This document shows positions 16,515-25,260 of a stretch of DNA of 64,000 bases, piece by piece; the first letter of the stretch is position 1, and each line of letters starts with the position of its first letter. The stretch covers positions 19,231 through 83,230 of the forward strand of contig CAJTMB010000011.1 in the NCBI GenBank assembly GCA_910577105.1. Direction: 5' to 3'. The translations under genes were made by a program, and so were the position numbers. The notes beneath the pieces are model-generated. The model did not search any database, had not been told where the DNA came from, and saw only the letters and a list, made by a program, of their open reading frames with translations. This DNA comes from an uncultured Lachnospiraceae bacterium (GTDB lineage: Bacteria; Bacillota; Clostridia; Lachnospirales; Lachnospiraceae).

Positions 16515-19175
16515 TCAGCGGTACAGTTCATCAGCCCTGTCCTTTAGGCTTAAGGCGCTATAGCTGTATTTATCCGCCTCCGAAATCTTTTCCGTCCTCA
16601 CTTCCCCTTCCTGGGAACTGAGTATCAGATGGCTGTTCTCCAGCCACGGCGTCATGCCGGCCATCCATTCCCGAAACAGCTCATCATCGTATGTGATGGC
16701 AGAGTTTTCCGTGAAATCAAAGTCAAAACCGGAACCCGCAATCTGTCTGATTCCTCCTTCTTCATCCAGCCTGTACACCCAGTAGCTGTATCCTCCGAAA
16801 TCCCATCTGTCTTCCACATCCACATTCATAATAAAAGCGCCTTCCTCTGTCTCGCCGAGGTAAATATTGCCCCAGCCCGCCCTTGCCGCATGGACATCCT
16901 GTGTGTATAGAAGTTTTCCTTCCGCATCCTTGAACAGTATAATGCCGCTGTCACCATCCCCCAGGTTACCCGTATAGACTTCTACGGTTTCAAGCCCCTG
17001 ACAGTCCGCAATATCCAGCTTTTCCATACTGTCGAGCGTATAATACTTTTCTAATCCGCCTTCTCCTTCCTCCTCCATCAAAAACTCATACAAATCGGAA
17101 TTTGGCGTGAACCTGCTGAAATAAATGCCGTAATTTACCCACGCGCTTTCCAAGACGGCTTCCACTATCAGTCCCCCCTGGAAAGTCAGAACACAGGGCT
17201 TATTCATCCAGTTTGGACCTTCCCCTATCAAATCCGCAAATTCATCAAAGGAAATCTCCTGCAAATCAATCCCGTCCATACTGTAATTAGCCTTAAAAAT
17301 GCAATTTTCTGCAAAAGCAAGCGGTTCCCCGCCATCATAAGAATTATCCCATGACGTCATATAGGCATCAATGACGCGGTCGCTTTTTGCCACACTTCTG
17401 ACGCTTACACGCCAGCTTCCTTCCCCTGTTATCTTCCCTTCCTGCAACCCTGTCACATCCCCGGGCAGCCCATCAAAGGAATCTCCCATCTCTCCCTGCA
17501 GGGAGGATACTTCTTCTTGTGAGGCTGATATCTCATCCTGTAAAACACGTAACTGCTCTTCTAATACTTCATCCTGTAAAGCACGTATCTCCTCTTCGGT
17601 AAAATCTTCTTTCAATCCCAGTTCAAAACGGATTTGGTATCCAAATCCCGCAAAAATACTCTGTAACTGGCTTGCGGACAGTTCTATCGTCAGAACCTTC
17701 ACACCGTCCCCTGTCTCCCCTACTGTAAGGATAGGCACTGCTGCAATCAGCCTGGAGTTTTCACTTTCCGGCACCACGGGAAGGTACGCCCAATTCTCCG
17801 TATCCACTTCCTCCCAGTAAATTGACAATGCTTCTCCTGTCTCTGCACGGGAAACTCCCGGTACAACGCCACCCGGGAAAGTAAAACGAAAACTGTTATT
17901 CCCGATATTTTCCACAGCACAACTTTCCCACATCACCACAATGCTCTCCGCACTCTCTGAAAATCTGGCCGGATAAGACTCCTGTATGGTAACTTCTTTT
18001 TCCTGCGGGAAAGTGATTTGTACCATATCACCCGGTAAAAGCCCCTGCTCCTCCCGCTCAAAATAGGGATAAACGGATTCTGACTTCGGAATGTCTACCT
18101 CCCCGATTCCCGGAATTACCAAAAGCCTGCGGTTATTCCCCTCTATATTGACATCCGTCACCACCCCGTAATACCGGACGGCTTCCCCTGTCTGTACATT
18201 ATTTTCTTTTCCCGGATTTGCAAGCAGGATAACTGTCACTATGATACAGGCTGCCCCTGCTATTCCCGCGCCAATAGCCGCCGGTTTTTTATAACGAAGA
18301 ACATTTTTGATTCGGCTGCCGGTATCCCCCTCTCCGAATCCCAACGGAACGCCGCTCACAATACGTCTGCCCGTTGCCATGCTCAAAAGGGAAGTTGAAT
18401 ATTCCTTTTTCACACCGCTGCCGATTTTACGGATAACAGCCTCATCGCAGGACATTTCCATGTCTTTTCCGCTTAAGAAGAACGCCACCCATACAAGGGG
18501 ATTGAACCAATGCAGGCAAAGAGCAAGAAATGCCACATTTTTAATGATATAATCTTTTCTTTGCAGATGAATCTGCTCATGCAAAAGGACATATCTTCTT
18601 TCTTCCTCCCCCAATATGGCAGGAAGATAAATTCTGGGCTTAAATAATCCAATAACAAAAGGCGTTGCCACTTTAGTTGTCACATACAGATTATCCTTTT
18701 CCCTGACTGCTGTCTTTAACTTCCGTTTCAGCCTTAGCAGTGTTACAAGGTTGTAAGCAACCATGCCAACGACACCGGCAAGCCATATCATACATCCTGC
18801 CTGCACTGCGGATTCTGCCCGGCTTCCCGTGCCTCTTTGTGAATCTGTATGTTCAATTTTTTCGGGAAGGACATTTTGTTCCACCTCCCCCAAAGCTGCA
18901 GCCGGTTGTTCACTCCAACCAATCTGTATGATATCCTCCGGAATATATTCCATCCTTCCATGGGAAACGGCGGGTGTCTTTAAAAAGCCAAAGGGAGAAA
19001 AATCCGCCGAAAATGACACCGGGCACAGCAGCCTGAAAAGAACCACAGCCCATAAACAGTATGAGAAAATCTTGGGCATTTTTTTCAACAAAAACCGCAT
19101 TGCCAAAACCAATAAAATTACAATGCTGCCTGTAAGACTCATATTTATTAATCTGATAAACATCTGCTCAGCCAT
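16515..19175 (-). CDS. BlaR1/MecR1-type M56 sensor metalloprotease with long C-terminal region
   Basis: An 886-residue membrane protein. Helices lie at about residues 10-30, 36-52 and 127-147, and another near 325-345. The M56 peptidase site is HEQIH at 199-203, with a downstream DMEMSCDEAVIRK. BlaR1-type proteins sense a ligand outside and trigger cleavage of the BlaI repressor. Here the extracellular part is not a penicillin-binding domain. It is a long unrecognised region with a Gln/Glu/Leu heptad-like stretch (LQDE repeats around 545-590) and later beta-rich segments. The ATG at 19175 has GAGGAGG. It overlaps the BlaI-type gene by 8 bases. Confidence 0.85.
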   Translation of the reverse strand: MAEQMFIRLINMSLTGSIVILLVLAMRFLLKKMPKIFSYCLWAVVLFRLLCPVSFSADFSPFGFLKTPAVSHGRMEYIPEDIIQIGWSEQPAAALGEVEQNVLPEKIEHTDSQRGTGSRAESAVQAGCMIWLAGVVGMVAYNLVTLLRLKRKLKTAVREKDNLYVTTKVATPFVIGLFKPRIYLPAILGEEERRYVLLHEQIHLQRKDYIIKNVAFLALCLHWFNPLVWVAFFLSGKDMEMSCDEAVIRKIGSGVKKEYSTSLLSMATGRRIVSGVPLGFGEGDTGSRIKNVLRYKKPAAIGAGIAGAACIIVTVILLANPGKENNVQTGEAVRYYGVVTDVNIEGNNRRLLVIPGIGEVDIPKSESVYPYFEREEQGLLPGDMVQITFPQEKEVTIQESYPARFSESAESIVVMWESCAVENIGNNSFRFTFPGGVVPGVSRAETGEALSIYWEEVDTENWAYLPVVPESENSRLIAAVPILTVGETGDGVKVLTIELSASQLQSIFAGFGYQIRFELGLKEDFTEEEIRALQDEVLEEQLRVLQDEISASQEEVSSLQGEMGDSFDGLPGDVTGLQEGKITGEGSWRVSVRSVAKSDRVIDAYMTSWDNSYDGGEPLAFAENCIFKANYSMDGIDLQEISFDEFADLIGEGPNWMNKPCVLTFQGGLIVEAVLESAWVNYGIYFSRFTPNSDLYEFLMEEEGEGGLEKYYTLDSMEKLDIADCQGLETVEVYTGNLGDGDSGIILFKDAEGKLLYTQDVHAARAGWGNIYLGETEEGAFIMNVDVEDRWDFGGYSYWVYRLDEEGGIRQIAGSGFDFDFTENSAITYDDELFREWMAGMTPWLENSHLILSSQEGEVRTEKISEADKYSYSALSLKDRADELYR

Positions 19176-19539
19176 GGTTGTCCTCCTCATAAGAATCAAT
19201 CAATTTTTTCAGTTCCGTGATTTCCCCGCTGCTAAGTTTTTTCCTTCTGGAAAATGCGGCAAGGAACTGCGGCAGGGAACCGCCAAAAGTTTCATTGATA
19301 AACTGCTCACCCCGGGCAGCCTGAAACTCTTCCCTTGTCATAAGGACTATCACCATTCCGTCCTTATTCACAAATAATTTCCTGTCACATAATCTCTTTA
19401 ACATGGTGTAAGTGGTAGTCCTCTTCCATGCAAATGCGCTTTCACAAAGCTTTACCAGTTCCCCGGAGGCAACCGGCGCCTTTTCCCAAATCAAGTCCGC
19501 AAACTTCTGTTCCATCTCTCCCAATTTAAACTGTTCCAT
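19168..19539 (-). CDS. BlaI/MecI/CopY-family transcriptional repressor
   Basis: A 123-residue winged-helix repressor: LGEMEQKFADLIWEKAPVASGELV, then WKRTTTYTMLKRLCDRKLF as the recognition helix and wing. The C-terminal half provides the dimerisation helices. Family members repress the blaR-blaI operon until cleaved by, or released through, the sensor protease. It is the first gene of the pair, and two matching operators overlap its promoter. Because the sensor lacks a beta-lactam domain, the inducing signal is probably not a penicillin; this is inference. Confidence 0.92.
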   Translation of the reverse strand: MEQFKLGEMEQKFADLIWEKAPVASGELVKLCESAFAWKRTTTYTMLKRLCDRKLFVNKDGMVIVLMTREEFQAARGEQFINETFGGSLPQFLAAFSRRKKLSSGEITELKKLIDSYEEDNHG

Positions 19540-19563
19540 ACGTCGACATGCCCTCCCTTATCT

Positions 19564-19615
19564 GTCTAACATCTTTAGACAACTTTAGTCTAACACAATT
19601 AGACAATCTTGTCAA
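19564..19615 (-). promoter_or_regulatory. Promoter and two BlaI-type operators
   Basis: On the minus strand TTGACA (19610-19615) and TAGACT (19587-19592) are spaced by 17 bases. Two identical-pattern dyads, GTCTAA-N5-TTAGAC, occupy 19564-19580 and 19588-19604, with centres 24 bases apart. The second covers the -10 box, so a bound repressor would block the promoter. This is the classic autoregulated layout for the BlaI family. Confidence 0.85.
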
Positions 19616-19643
19616 CAGCAATAGACAGGACACAGCAACGGAC

Positions 19644-19823
19644 ATGATTCAGGAGGGTGTAAGAGGCGGGGCGGATATATTTGTTCCAACAGGACCCGTT
19701 CTCACTCGGGTAAAAACACAGCGGTACTAAGCTCGGAAATACCTCGCAAAGTACCGGTGTTTTTACACGGTCCTTTATGGAATCAAATTTATCCGCCCCG
19801 CCTCTTACACCCTCCTGAATCAT
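19644..19823 (-). repeat. Long intergenic hairpin element, copy A
   Basis: Bases 19644-19677 and 19790-19823 are perfect 34-base inverted arms. Inside lies a core shared with the element at 30637-30854: TTTGTTCCAACAGG, GTTCTCACTC, GTAAAAACAC-AG-CGGTAC, a variable loop, then GTACCGGTGTTTTTAC and CCTTTATGGAA. The outer arms do not match those of the other copy. On the minus strand it lies just 3' of the NahK-type kinase gene, so readthrough transcripts from the sugar operon would fold into it. It has no coding potential. A transcriptional stop, processing site or structured RNA are all possible. Confidence 0.85.
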
Positions 19824-19867
19824 TGAAACGCTGCAAAATTATCGGTGCAAACGAATTGCCGCCGCTA

Positions 19868-20989
19868 CTATTTTTTGTACTTCCCTATGATTCCCTCCAT
19901 CTCCTTCCATCTGGCTTCCATATCTGCTGCCAGTTTGAACTGGGTCCTTGCCCGGTCCAGATTGTGTTTTGGTCTGTGGATTTTGTAGTAAATATCTCCT
20001 TCCAGATAGTCGGCAAGGAAACGGATGCCGCATTCAAAGGTCATCATCCATGCCCCCATGGGGAGCATTTCCACTTCCTTTGGCGTAAGGCTTCCCCCGC
20101 AGCCTTCCAGATAACCGGCACAGAAGGCTTCAAACAGGGTTAAGTCCAGTGAAATTTTTGTAAGGTCTTTTTCGTCCTCTGCGCCGGTGTTTGCCCCGAA
20201 GCGGATGGCGTCGCCGAAATCATAGAGGGAAAGGCCCGGCATCACAGTGTCCAAGTCAATCACGCATAACGCTTTTTGGGTATCTTTATCGAACAGTATA
20301 TTGTTCAGCTTGGTATCGTTGTGGGTGACGCGCAGGGGCAGTCTGCCTTCTTCGAGAAGGTTGGTAAGCACAGCGGTTTTTTCTTTTCGGGAAAGTGCAA
20401 AGGCTATTTCTTCCGCGCACGTAGATGCACGCCCAAGCTTATCCTGCCCTGCTGCCTTTTCAAAGGCGGCAAACCGCGCAGGGGTATTATGAAATCCGGG
20501 GATGGTTTCATACAGGTTTTCTGCCGGATAATCCGCAAGCAGCCGCTGAAAATTGCCGAAGGCTTTACCGCTGTCACGAAACTCTTCCGGACTGTCAACC
20601 TTTTCCAGACACAGCGTATTTTCAATATACAAAAACATCCTCCAGAAGTCATGCCCATCATCTTCATAACAGGACGCACCGCTTTTTGTTTTTACCACAT
20701 TTAAGGTTTCCCTTTCGGGATTGCCGCCCAAAGAAACTATTTTTCCACGCAGGTATTCCGTTACGTTGACTATGTTTTCCATAAGCTCTGTGGGATTCGG
20801 AAAAACTGTATGGTTCATTCTCTGCAAAATATATTTTTTTTCCGTTCCTCCGGGCATTTCATAGGTGAGCAGAAAAGTGTCGTTGATATGTCCGTTTCCG
20901 AAAGGTTTTTTATGCAGCAGCCTGCCCTCTGCGTCAAACCGGGCAGCTACCCGGTCTATTCCGCTTAATGCCATGTTTTCTGCACTCAT
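19868..20989 (-). CDS. nahK: N-acetylhexosamine 1-kinase (NahK-type)
   Basis: A 373-residue APH-fold kinase. The catalytic loop THNDTKLNNILF and the metal-binding VIDLDTVMPG are visible, as is the N-terminal FGNGHINDTF typical of NahK. NahK phosphorylates GlcNAc or GalNAc at C1 with ATP. Its start overlaps the stop of the GH112 phosphorylase by ATGA. In bifidobacteria the same two genes (lnpA-lnpB) process lacto-N-biose and galacto-N-biose, so the specific assignment rests on both sequence and context. The galT/galE partners of that pathway are not in this window. Confidence 0.88.
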   Translation of the reverse strand: MSAENMALSGIDRVAARFDAEGRLLHKKPFGNGHINDTFLLTYEMPGGTEKKYILQRMNHTVFPNPTELMENIVNVTEYLRGKIVSLGGNPERETLNVVKTKSGASCYEDDGHDFWRMFLYIENTLCLEKVDSPEEFRDSGKAFGNFQRLLADYPAENLYETIPGFHNTPARFAAFEKAAGQDKLGRASTCAEEIAFALSRKEKTAVLTNLLEEGRLPLRVTHNDTKLNNILFDKDTQKALCVIDLDTVMPGLSLYDFGDAIRFGANTGAEDEKDLTKISLDLTLFEAFCAGYLEGCGGSLTPKEVEMLPMGAWMMTFECGIRFLADYLEGDIYYKIHRPKHNLDRARTQFKLAADMEARWKEMEGIIGKYKK

Positions 20990-23157
20990 ACGCCCTCCTT
21001 GTAATCAATCCACCGCATTTCCATGGGTGCAAGTTCAAGATGCTCCCTGATTTGACCTTCTATATACAAATCTGTCTGCCTCACCTCTTTGGAATTGTTG
21101 ATTACCGCTATTTTACCGGTTTCTTCAAATACCGCCAGTTCCGTATCCACATGGGAAACATAATACTTTCTCAGTTCTTCTTCCCTGTGAGCGGCATAAT
21201 AAACGGCACGAAGCAGAATACGGCAGTTCTGCGGCGAGTAGGGAAGTCCCGTAAAGTAAACGCTCCTGCCTTTTCCGTACTCATTTACCACCAGACGGCT
21301 GTATTTTCCATCCATATTCAGTATCTGGTAATGCTCTCCCTGGGCATAAATACGGCTTTTTCCTTCCCCGAAGTCCACTTCCCCTTCGATGTCTTCCAGA
21401 ATAAAATGATTATCATTCATTTCATTGTATTTGTCGGTGCTCATGGAAAAGCCCATCTCCCTGTCTACACCAAGCACATCGGAAAGCTGGAAATAGCGTC
21501 CCTGATACTGGCAGGCGCTGGGTTCTCCCACTCCGATAAAGCCGCCGCCCCCGTCCACAAACCGGCGGATGGCGCATACCACCTCTTCATCCATCCAGTT
21601 TTCGGCGCCGCTCCACGAAGTATAAGCATCCCCTGCATTGATAATGACCCTGATATCCTCATCAATCCCCGCTTTTATTTCGTCAAAAGTCAGAAACTCC
21701 ACCTCTAAGGGCATACCGCTCAAACACTCTATAACGCCTACATAGGAATAGATTTCCCTGTACCATAGGGCATGATGCACCTGATTTGCCATCCACCTTC
21801 TTAAATTGCCCCAGCAGTTTAAAATACCTACCTTAAAAGGCACAGTGTAAGCCCTTGTTCCCTGCATATTTTCATGAATCTGACGAAATTCGGTGACTAC
21901 CCTGTCAACCTGCCCGATGAAGCCCGGCCATTCAGATGCCAGCTTCAGGTAACCTCCATATCCGATTCTGTCCAAAGGGGAACGCAGAATTGCCCTTCTG
22001 GCTTTCATCCAGTTATCCTGAGCCTCCCCGATAGGGTCTCCTCCCTCCGTAAACACATCCGGGAAAAAATAAGGGAGCAGGCGTCCTTCGGTGTATTTTA
22101 CGCCCTTGATATCCGAAATCATCCTAAGGGTAACGCCGTCACCCACGGAACCGACAACCGCATCCAGTCCAATGTCCGCAAAATATTTGCCGAACGGCTC
22201 CGTCCCTATCCAATGGTCTCCCAAAAACATCATAGCTTCCTTTCCGTAGCTATGCACGATATCCACCAGTTCTTTTGCCAGCCTGCAGACTTCTATCTGC
22301 TGAAATTCGATAAAGTCCCTGAATTCTTTGGAAGGAACCCTGAAAATGGAATTGTGGTAACCCTCATCCACGATAAATTCAGGACGGAACTTATAACCTG
22401 CCCACTTTTCAAACTGCTCTAAGATATAAGGACTGACGCTGGCGCTGTACCCAAACCATTCCACAAACTTTTCCCTTTTTTTGTCGTCAAAGGTCAAAGT
22501 AAACTGGTGGAAAAAGGTCGTAAACCGCACCACATCCACGTGGGGGTTTTCCTCGCACCATTTTTTCAGTTTTTCTTTCACATAAGCCTGCGTTTTGGGC
22601 TGGCGAACGTCGTAAGTCAGCTGATGGGGCGCATCTTTCCAGTCATTTGTAATAAAATTATACATATGTACCGGGTCCCAAATCAAAAACGCCAGAAAAC
22701 TTACTGTATACTGATGGTAAGGAACGGATTGGATGACAACTTCCCCTGTCGCTTCTTCATATTCCCACCTGTCCGTCGGAACCACTTCGCCCGTTGTCCT
22801 GTCCACTACCTCCCACCACCTCTTGGGGGAGTCTATGGTATTGACTTTCAACTGTTCCGTATGAAAGCCCTTCATAAGTTCTATCCGTACATTATCTTCC
22901 CTCGCCGTAACGCGGTCACTTATAAGATATTCCTGCTGAATCTCCTCCGGATGATGCAGCGCCCATTCATTGTCTTTTCTGGTCGTGTAATATGTGGCAT
23001 AAATTTTGGCATTCTGTTTCAGAAGCTCTTCCGGCATGATTGTGCCGTCACAATCCCTCAAAGCATCTGCACCAAGCAGTTCTTTTAAGCGAATGGTTTC
23101 CTCCACAATATCCACATCCGTAGGCAGTGTCAGCCTGCCCGCAATTTCTTTTTTCAT
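20986..23157 (-). CDS. lnpA: 1,3-beta-galactosyl-N-acetylhexosamine phosphorylase (GH112)
   Basis: A 723-residue cytoplasmic phosphorylase that splits lacto-N-biose or galacto-N-biose with phosphate to give galactose-1-phosphate and GlcNAc or GalNAc. A TIM-barrel catalytic part comes first; D314 in FLGDHWIGTEPFG matches the expected general acid position (about 313 in characterised enzymes). Further segments are VVRFTTFFHQFT and VPFKVGILNCWGNLRRW. A beta-rich C-terminal part ends in MEMRWIDYKEGV. The ATG at 23157 is chosen over an upstream arginine-rich extension. GH112 also includes galactosyl-rhamnose phosphorylases, but the NahK neighbour favours the hexosamine substrate. Confidence 0.92.
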   Translation of the reverse strand: MKKEIAGRLTLPTDVDIVEETIRLKELLGADALRDCDGTIMPEELLKQNAKIYATYYTTRKDNEWALHHPEEIQQEYLISDRVTAREDNVRIELMKGFHTEQLKVNTIDSPKRWWEVVDRTTGEVVPTDRWEYEEATGEVVIQSVPYHQYTVSFLAFLIWDPVHMYNFITNDWKDAPHQLTYDVRQPKTQAYVKEKLKKWCEENPHVDVVRFTTFFHQFTLTFDDKKREKFVEWFGYSASVSPYILEQFEKWAGYKFRPEFIVDEGYHNSIFRVPSKEFRDFIEFQQIEVCRLAKELVDIVHSYGKEAMMFLGDHWIGTEPFGKYFADIGLDAVVGSVGDGVTLRMISDIKGVKYTEGRLLPYFFPDVFTEGGDPIGEAQDNWMKARRAILRSPLDRIGYGGYLKLASEWPGFIGQVDRVVTEFRQIHENMQGTRAYTVPFKVGILNCWGNLRRWMANQVHHALWYREIYSYVGVIECLSGMPLEVEFLTFDEIKAGIDEDIRVIINAGDAYTSWSGAENWMDEEVVCAIRRFVDGGGGFIGVGEPSACQYQGRYFQLSDVLGVDREMGFSMSTDKYNEMNDNHFILEDIEGEVDFGEGKSRIYAQGEHYQILNMDGKYSRLVVNEYGKGRSVYFTGLPYSPQNCRILLRAVYYAAHREEELRKYYVSHVDTELAVFEETGKIAVINNSKEVRQTDLYIEGQIREHLELAPMEMRWIDYKEGV

Positions 23158-23229
23158 TTTTCCTCTCAATCTGCCGCTTCGGCGGCCCCGTAATCGGGAG
23201 AAAGCCGTGCCTGCTCCCAAGTCTGCCTG

Positions 23230-23394
23230 TCAACGGAATTTTCTGTTATACAAATAAAGCAGCAGCAATATGCCGGCAAGACCAATCAGCATCACCAGAA
23301 GTCCCAGAGGACCAATCCGCCGCTGACCCATTACCACAAATACCATACTGGCAATAAACACAAGCAAATACAGGAATCTGACAATCCATTTCAT
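23230..23394 (-). CDS. 54-residue two-helix membrane protein in the sugar operon
   Basis: A short gene (MKWIVRFLYLLVFIASM to YNRKFR) starting with an AAGGAGGG site. Two hydrophobic helices (about residues 4-22 and 28-47) are separated by GQRRIG, with a basic C terminus. It lies between the permease genes and the phosphorylase, 12 bases after one and 72 before the other, all in the same direction, so it is part of the operon. I do not know its role; candidates are a transporter accessory peptide or a small membrane regulator. It is easily missed because of its size. Confidence 0.75.
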   Translation of the reverse strand: MKWIVRFLYLLVFIASMVFVVMGQRRIGPLGLLVMLIGLAGILLLLYLYNRKFR

Positions 23395-23406
23395 AGCCGT
23401 CCCTCC

Positions 23407-24285
23407 TTAACCCTTCAATCCGCCAAGACTCATGCCCTGGGTGAGCTTTTTCTGCACCATAATATACAAAATCAAAGTCGGCAGCATGACGATTACAAGC
23501 CCGGCATACAGCTGTCCATAGTTGGCTGCCGCCTTCTGTGCCTGCATCAGCTGCATCAAGCCTACCGGAAGTGTTTTGGCATCTTTTGTAAGCAAGGTCA
23601 TGGAAATAATATACTCGTTCCAGAACGATAAAAAATTAAACAGAATCACTGTAATGATGCTGGGCATTGCCATAGGCATCATAATCCGGACCATGGTCCT
23701 GAAATAACCGCTGCCGTCCACATAGGCCGCCTCCTCATAATCCCTCGGTATCGTCACGAAAAATCCGGAAAGCAGGTAAATGGTAAACGGAAGCGCTGTT
23801 GACGCGTACACCAGCGCCACAATAAAGAGGTTGTTCAAGAAAAAGCCCTCTCCCCCCAGGTTCTTAATCCATTTGTCTGCATCCACAAACATCAGGAAAA
23901 TGGGTACAACGATATAGTTTACATTAATAAACAGACCGCCCATAAACAAAACATTGATTAATTTGCTGCCCCTGAAGCGGTATCTTGCAAGCACATAAGC
24001 TGCCGGAAGCGCCACTATCAGCAGAATGGCAAGCGCCAAAGCGGTAACCAGCACGGAATTGAGGAAATATTCCCCCATCCTTGCTTTTTGGAAAGCGTCA
24101 ATAAAGTTCTGGAAATAAATGCCCTTCGGCATCGTCCATGGATTGCCGTAAAATTCCGAATTTTCCTTTATGGACGCCAGAAACACCCATCCCACCGGTA
24201 CAATGATACTGATAGCCAGCGTAATCAGGGCAACATAGATAAAAAGTTTGTACAAGGTATTAAAACTCATTTCTTTCTTTTTCAT
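23407..24285 (-). CDS. ABC sugar importer, MalG-type permease
   Basis: A 292-residue inner-membrane permease with six predicted helices. The cytoplasmic coupling loop is visible as EEAAYVDGSGYFRTMVRIMMPMAMP, the EAA motif that docks on the ATPase. It is the second permease of a carbohydrate uptake (CUT1) system whose cargo is probably lacto-N-biose or galacto-N-biose, inferred from the GH112 gene downstream. No ATPase gene is present in the operon, so a shared MsmK-type ATPase must be encoded elsewhere, as is usual in Firmicutes. Confidence 0.93.
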   Translation of the reverse strand: MKKKEMSFNTLYKLFIYVALITLAISIIVPVGWVFLASIKENSEFYGNPWTMPKGIYFQNFIDAFQKARMGEYFLNSVLVTALALAILLIVALPAAYVLARYRFRGSKLINVLFMGGLFINVNYIVVPIFLMFVDADKWIKNLGGEGFFLNNLFIVALVYASTALPFTIYLLSGFFVTIPRDYEEAAYVDGSGYFRTMVRIMMPMAMPSIITVILFNFLSFWNEYIISMTLLTKDAKTLPVGLMQLMQAQKAAANYGQLYAGLVIVMLPTLILYIMVQKKLTQGMSLGGLKG

Positions 24286-24296
24286 ATGGCCCCTCC

Positions 24297-25196
24297 TTAA
24301 AATTCCAAAGGTTCTCTTTTGGTTGCAAAGTTCACGATAGCGGACAGACCAAATGAGAATATGAAAACCACTACGCCGATAGCCATACCATATCCGTAAG
24401 AGGAGTTGGTATAAGCCTGCTTATACATATAGCTTAAAAATACTTCCGTGGAGCCATCCGGTCCGCCGCTTGTCAACGACTTGACGAACAGGAAGCTTAA
24501 ATTTATGGAACTGATTACAAAGAAAGTCAGGGTAGTTCTCACATTCGTCCAGATAAGGGGCAGGGTAATGGAAAAGAACTGCCTCATCCTTCCTGCGCCT
24601 TCCAGATTTGCAGATTCATAAAGGCTTTCCGGCACACTGGCCATACTGGCCATATACATAACCATGTAATAGCCGATTGCCTGCCATATCATGGCAATTA
24701 CCAGACTGTAAATAACCAGTTTCTGGTCTCCCAGCCAGAGAATGGGCGGTTTTCCTTCTCCCCTGAAAATACCGATAATGCTGTTTAAAAGTCCGTTGTT
24801 CGGGTCATATATGGCGGAAAAGATAGCGGATATTACCACCACCGATAAAATATTCGGTATATAAAACACAATTCTGAAAAAGTTCTGTCCTTTGATTTTT
24901 TCACGGGAAAGGATTGCGGCAAAAATAAGGGCAAACGCCATGGTGACAATGGTTACGCACACAATCAGCAAAACCGTGTTCTGGAAAGAACGGAAAAAAT
25001 TCGTATCTTCCATCAGTATTTTAAAATTGTTCAAGCCTACAAATTCTTTGGTATTGGAATACCCGCCCCATTTATAAAGCGACATTTTAAACACGTTAAA
25101 GGTGGGAATCATCATAAAGATAACAAACAGTATCACTGCAGGCGCCACACATACCCCGATGAAAACGCTTCTTGCTCTGCCCTTTTTCACATCCAT
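24297..25196 (-). CDS. ABC sugar importer, MalF-type permease
   Basis: A 299-residue permease with six helices and the coupling motif ESANLEGAGRMRQFFSITLPL. It pairs with the MalG-type permease 11 bases downstream to form the membrane channel of the CUT1 importer. The gene follows the binding-protein gene after an intercistronic hairpin, which probably lowers its expression relative to the binding protein. Confidence 0.93.
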   Translation of the reverse strand: MDVKKGRARSVFIGVCVAPAVILFVIFMMIPTFNVFKMSLYKWGGYSNTKEFVGLNNFKILMEDTNFFRSFQNTVLLIVCVTIVTMAFALIFAAILSREKIKGQNFFRIVFYIPNILSVVVISAIFSAIYDPNNGLLNSIIGIFRGEGKPPILWLGDQKLVIYSLVIAMIWQAIGYYMVMYMASMASVPESLYESANLEGAGRMRQFFSITLPLIWTNVRTTLTFFVISSINLSFLFVKSLTSGGPDGSTEVFLSYMYKQAYTNSSYGYGMAIGVVVFIFSFGLSAIVNFATKREPLEF

Positions 25197-25210
25197 ACCT
25201 CCTTTTCCTG

Positions 25211-25250
25211 TTAAAAAAAGTGCTCCAAAGGCGGAAACCTCTGGAGCACC
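25211..25250 (-). terminator. Intercistronic terminator-like hairpin
   Basis: On the minus strand GTGCTCCAGAGG pairs with CCTTTGGAGCAC around a short loop (25220-25249) and is followed by seven T residues. It lies between the binding-protein gene and the permease genes. In sugar operons such hairpins allow partial readthrough and protect the upstream message, giving an excess of binding protein; that role is inferred. Confidence 0.8.
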
Positions 25251-25260
25251 CCTTGAAATC

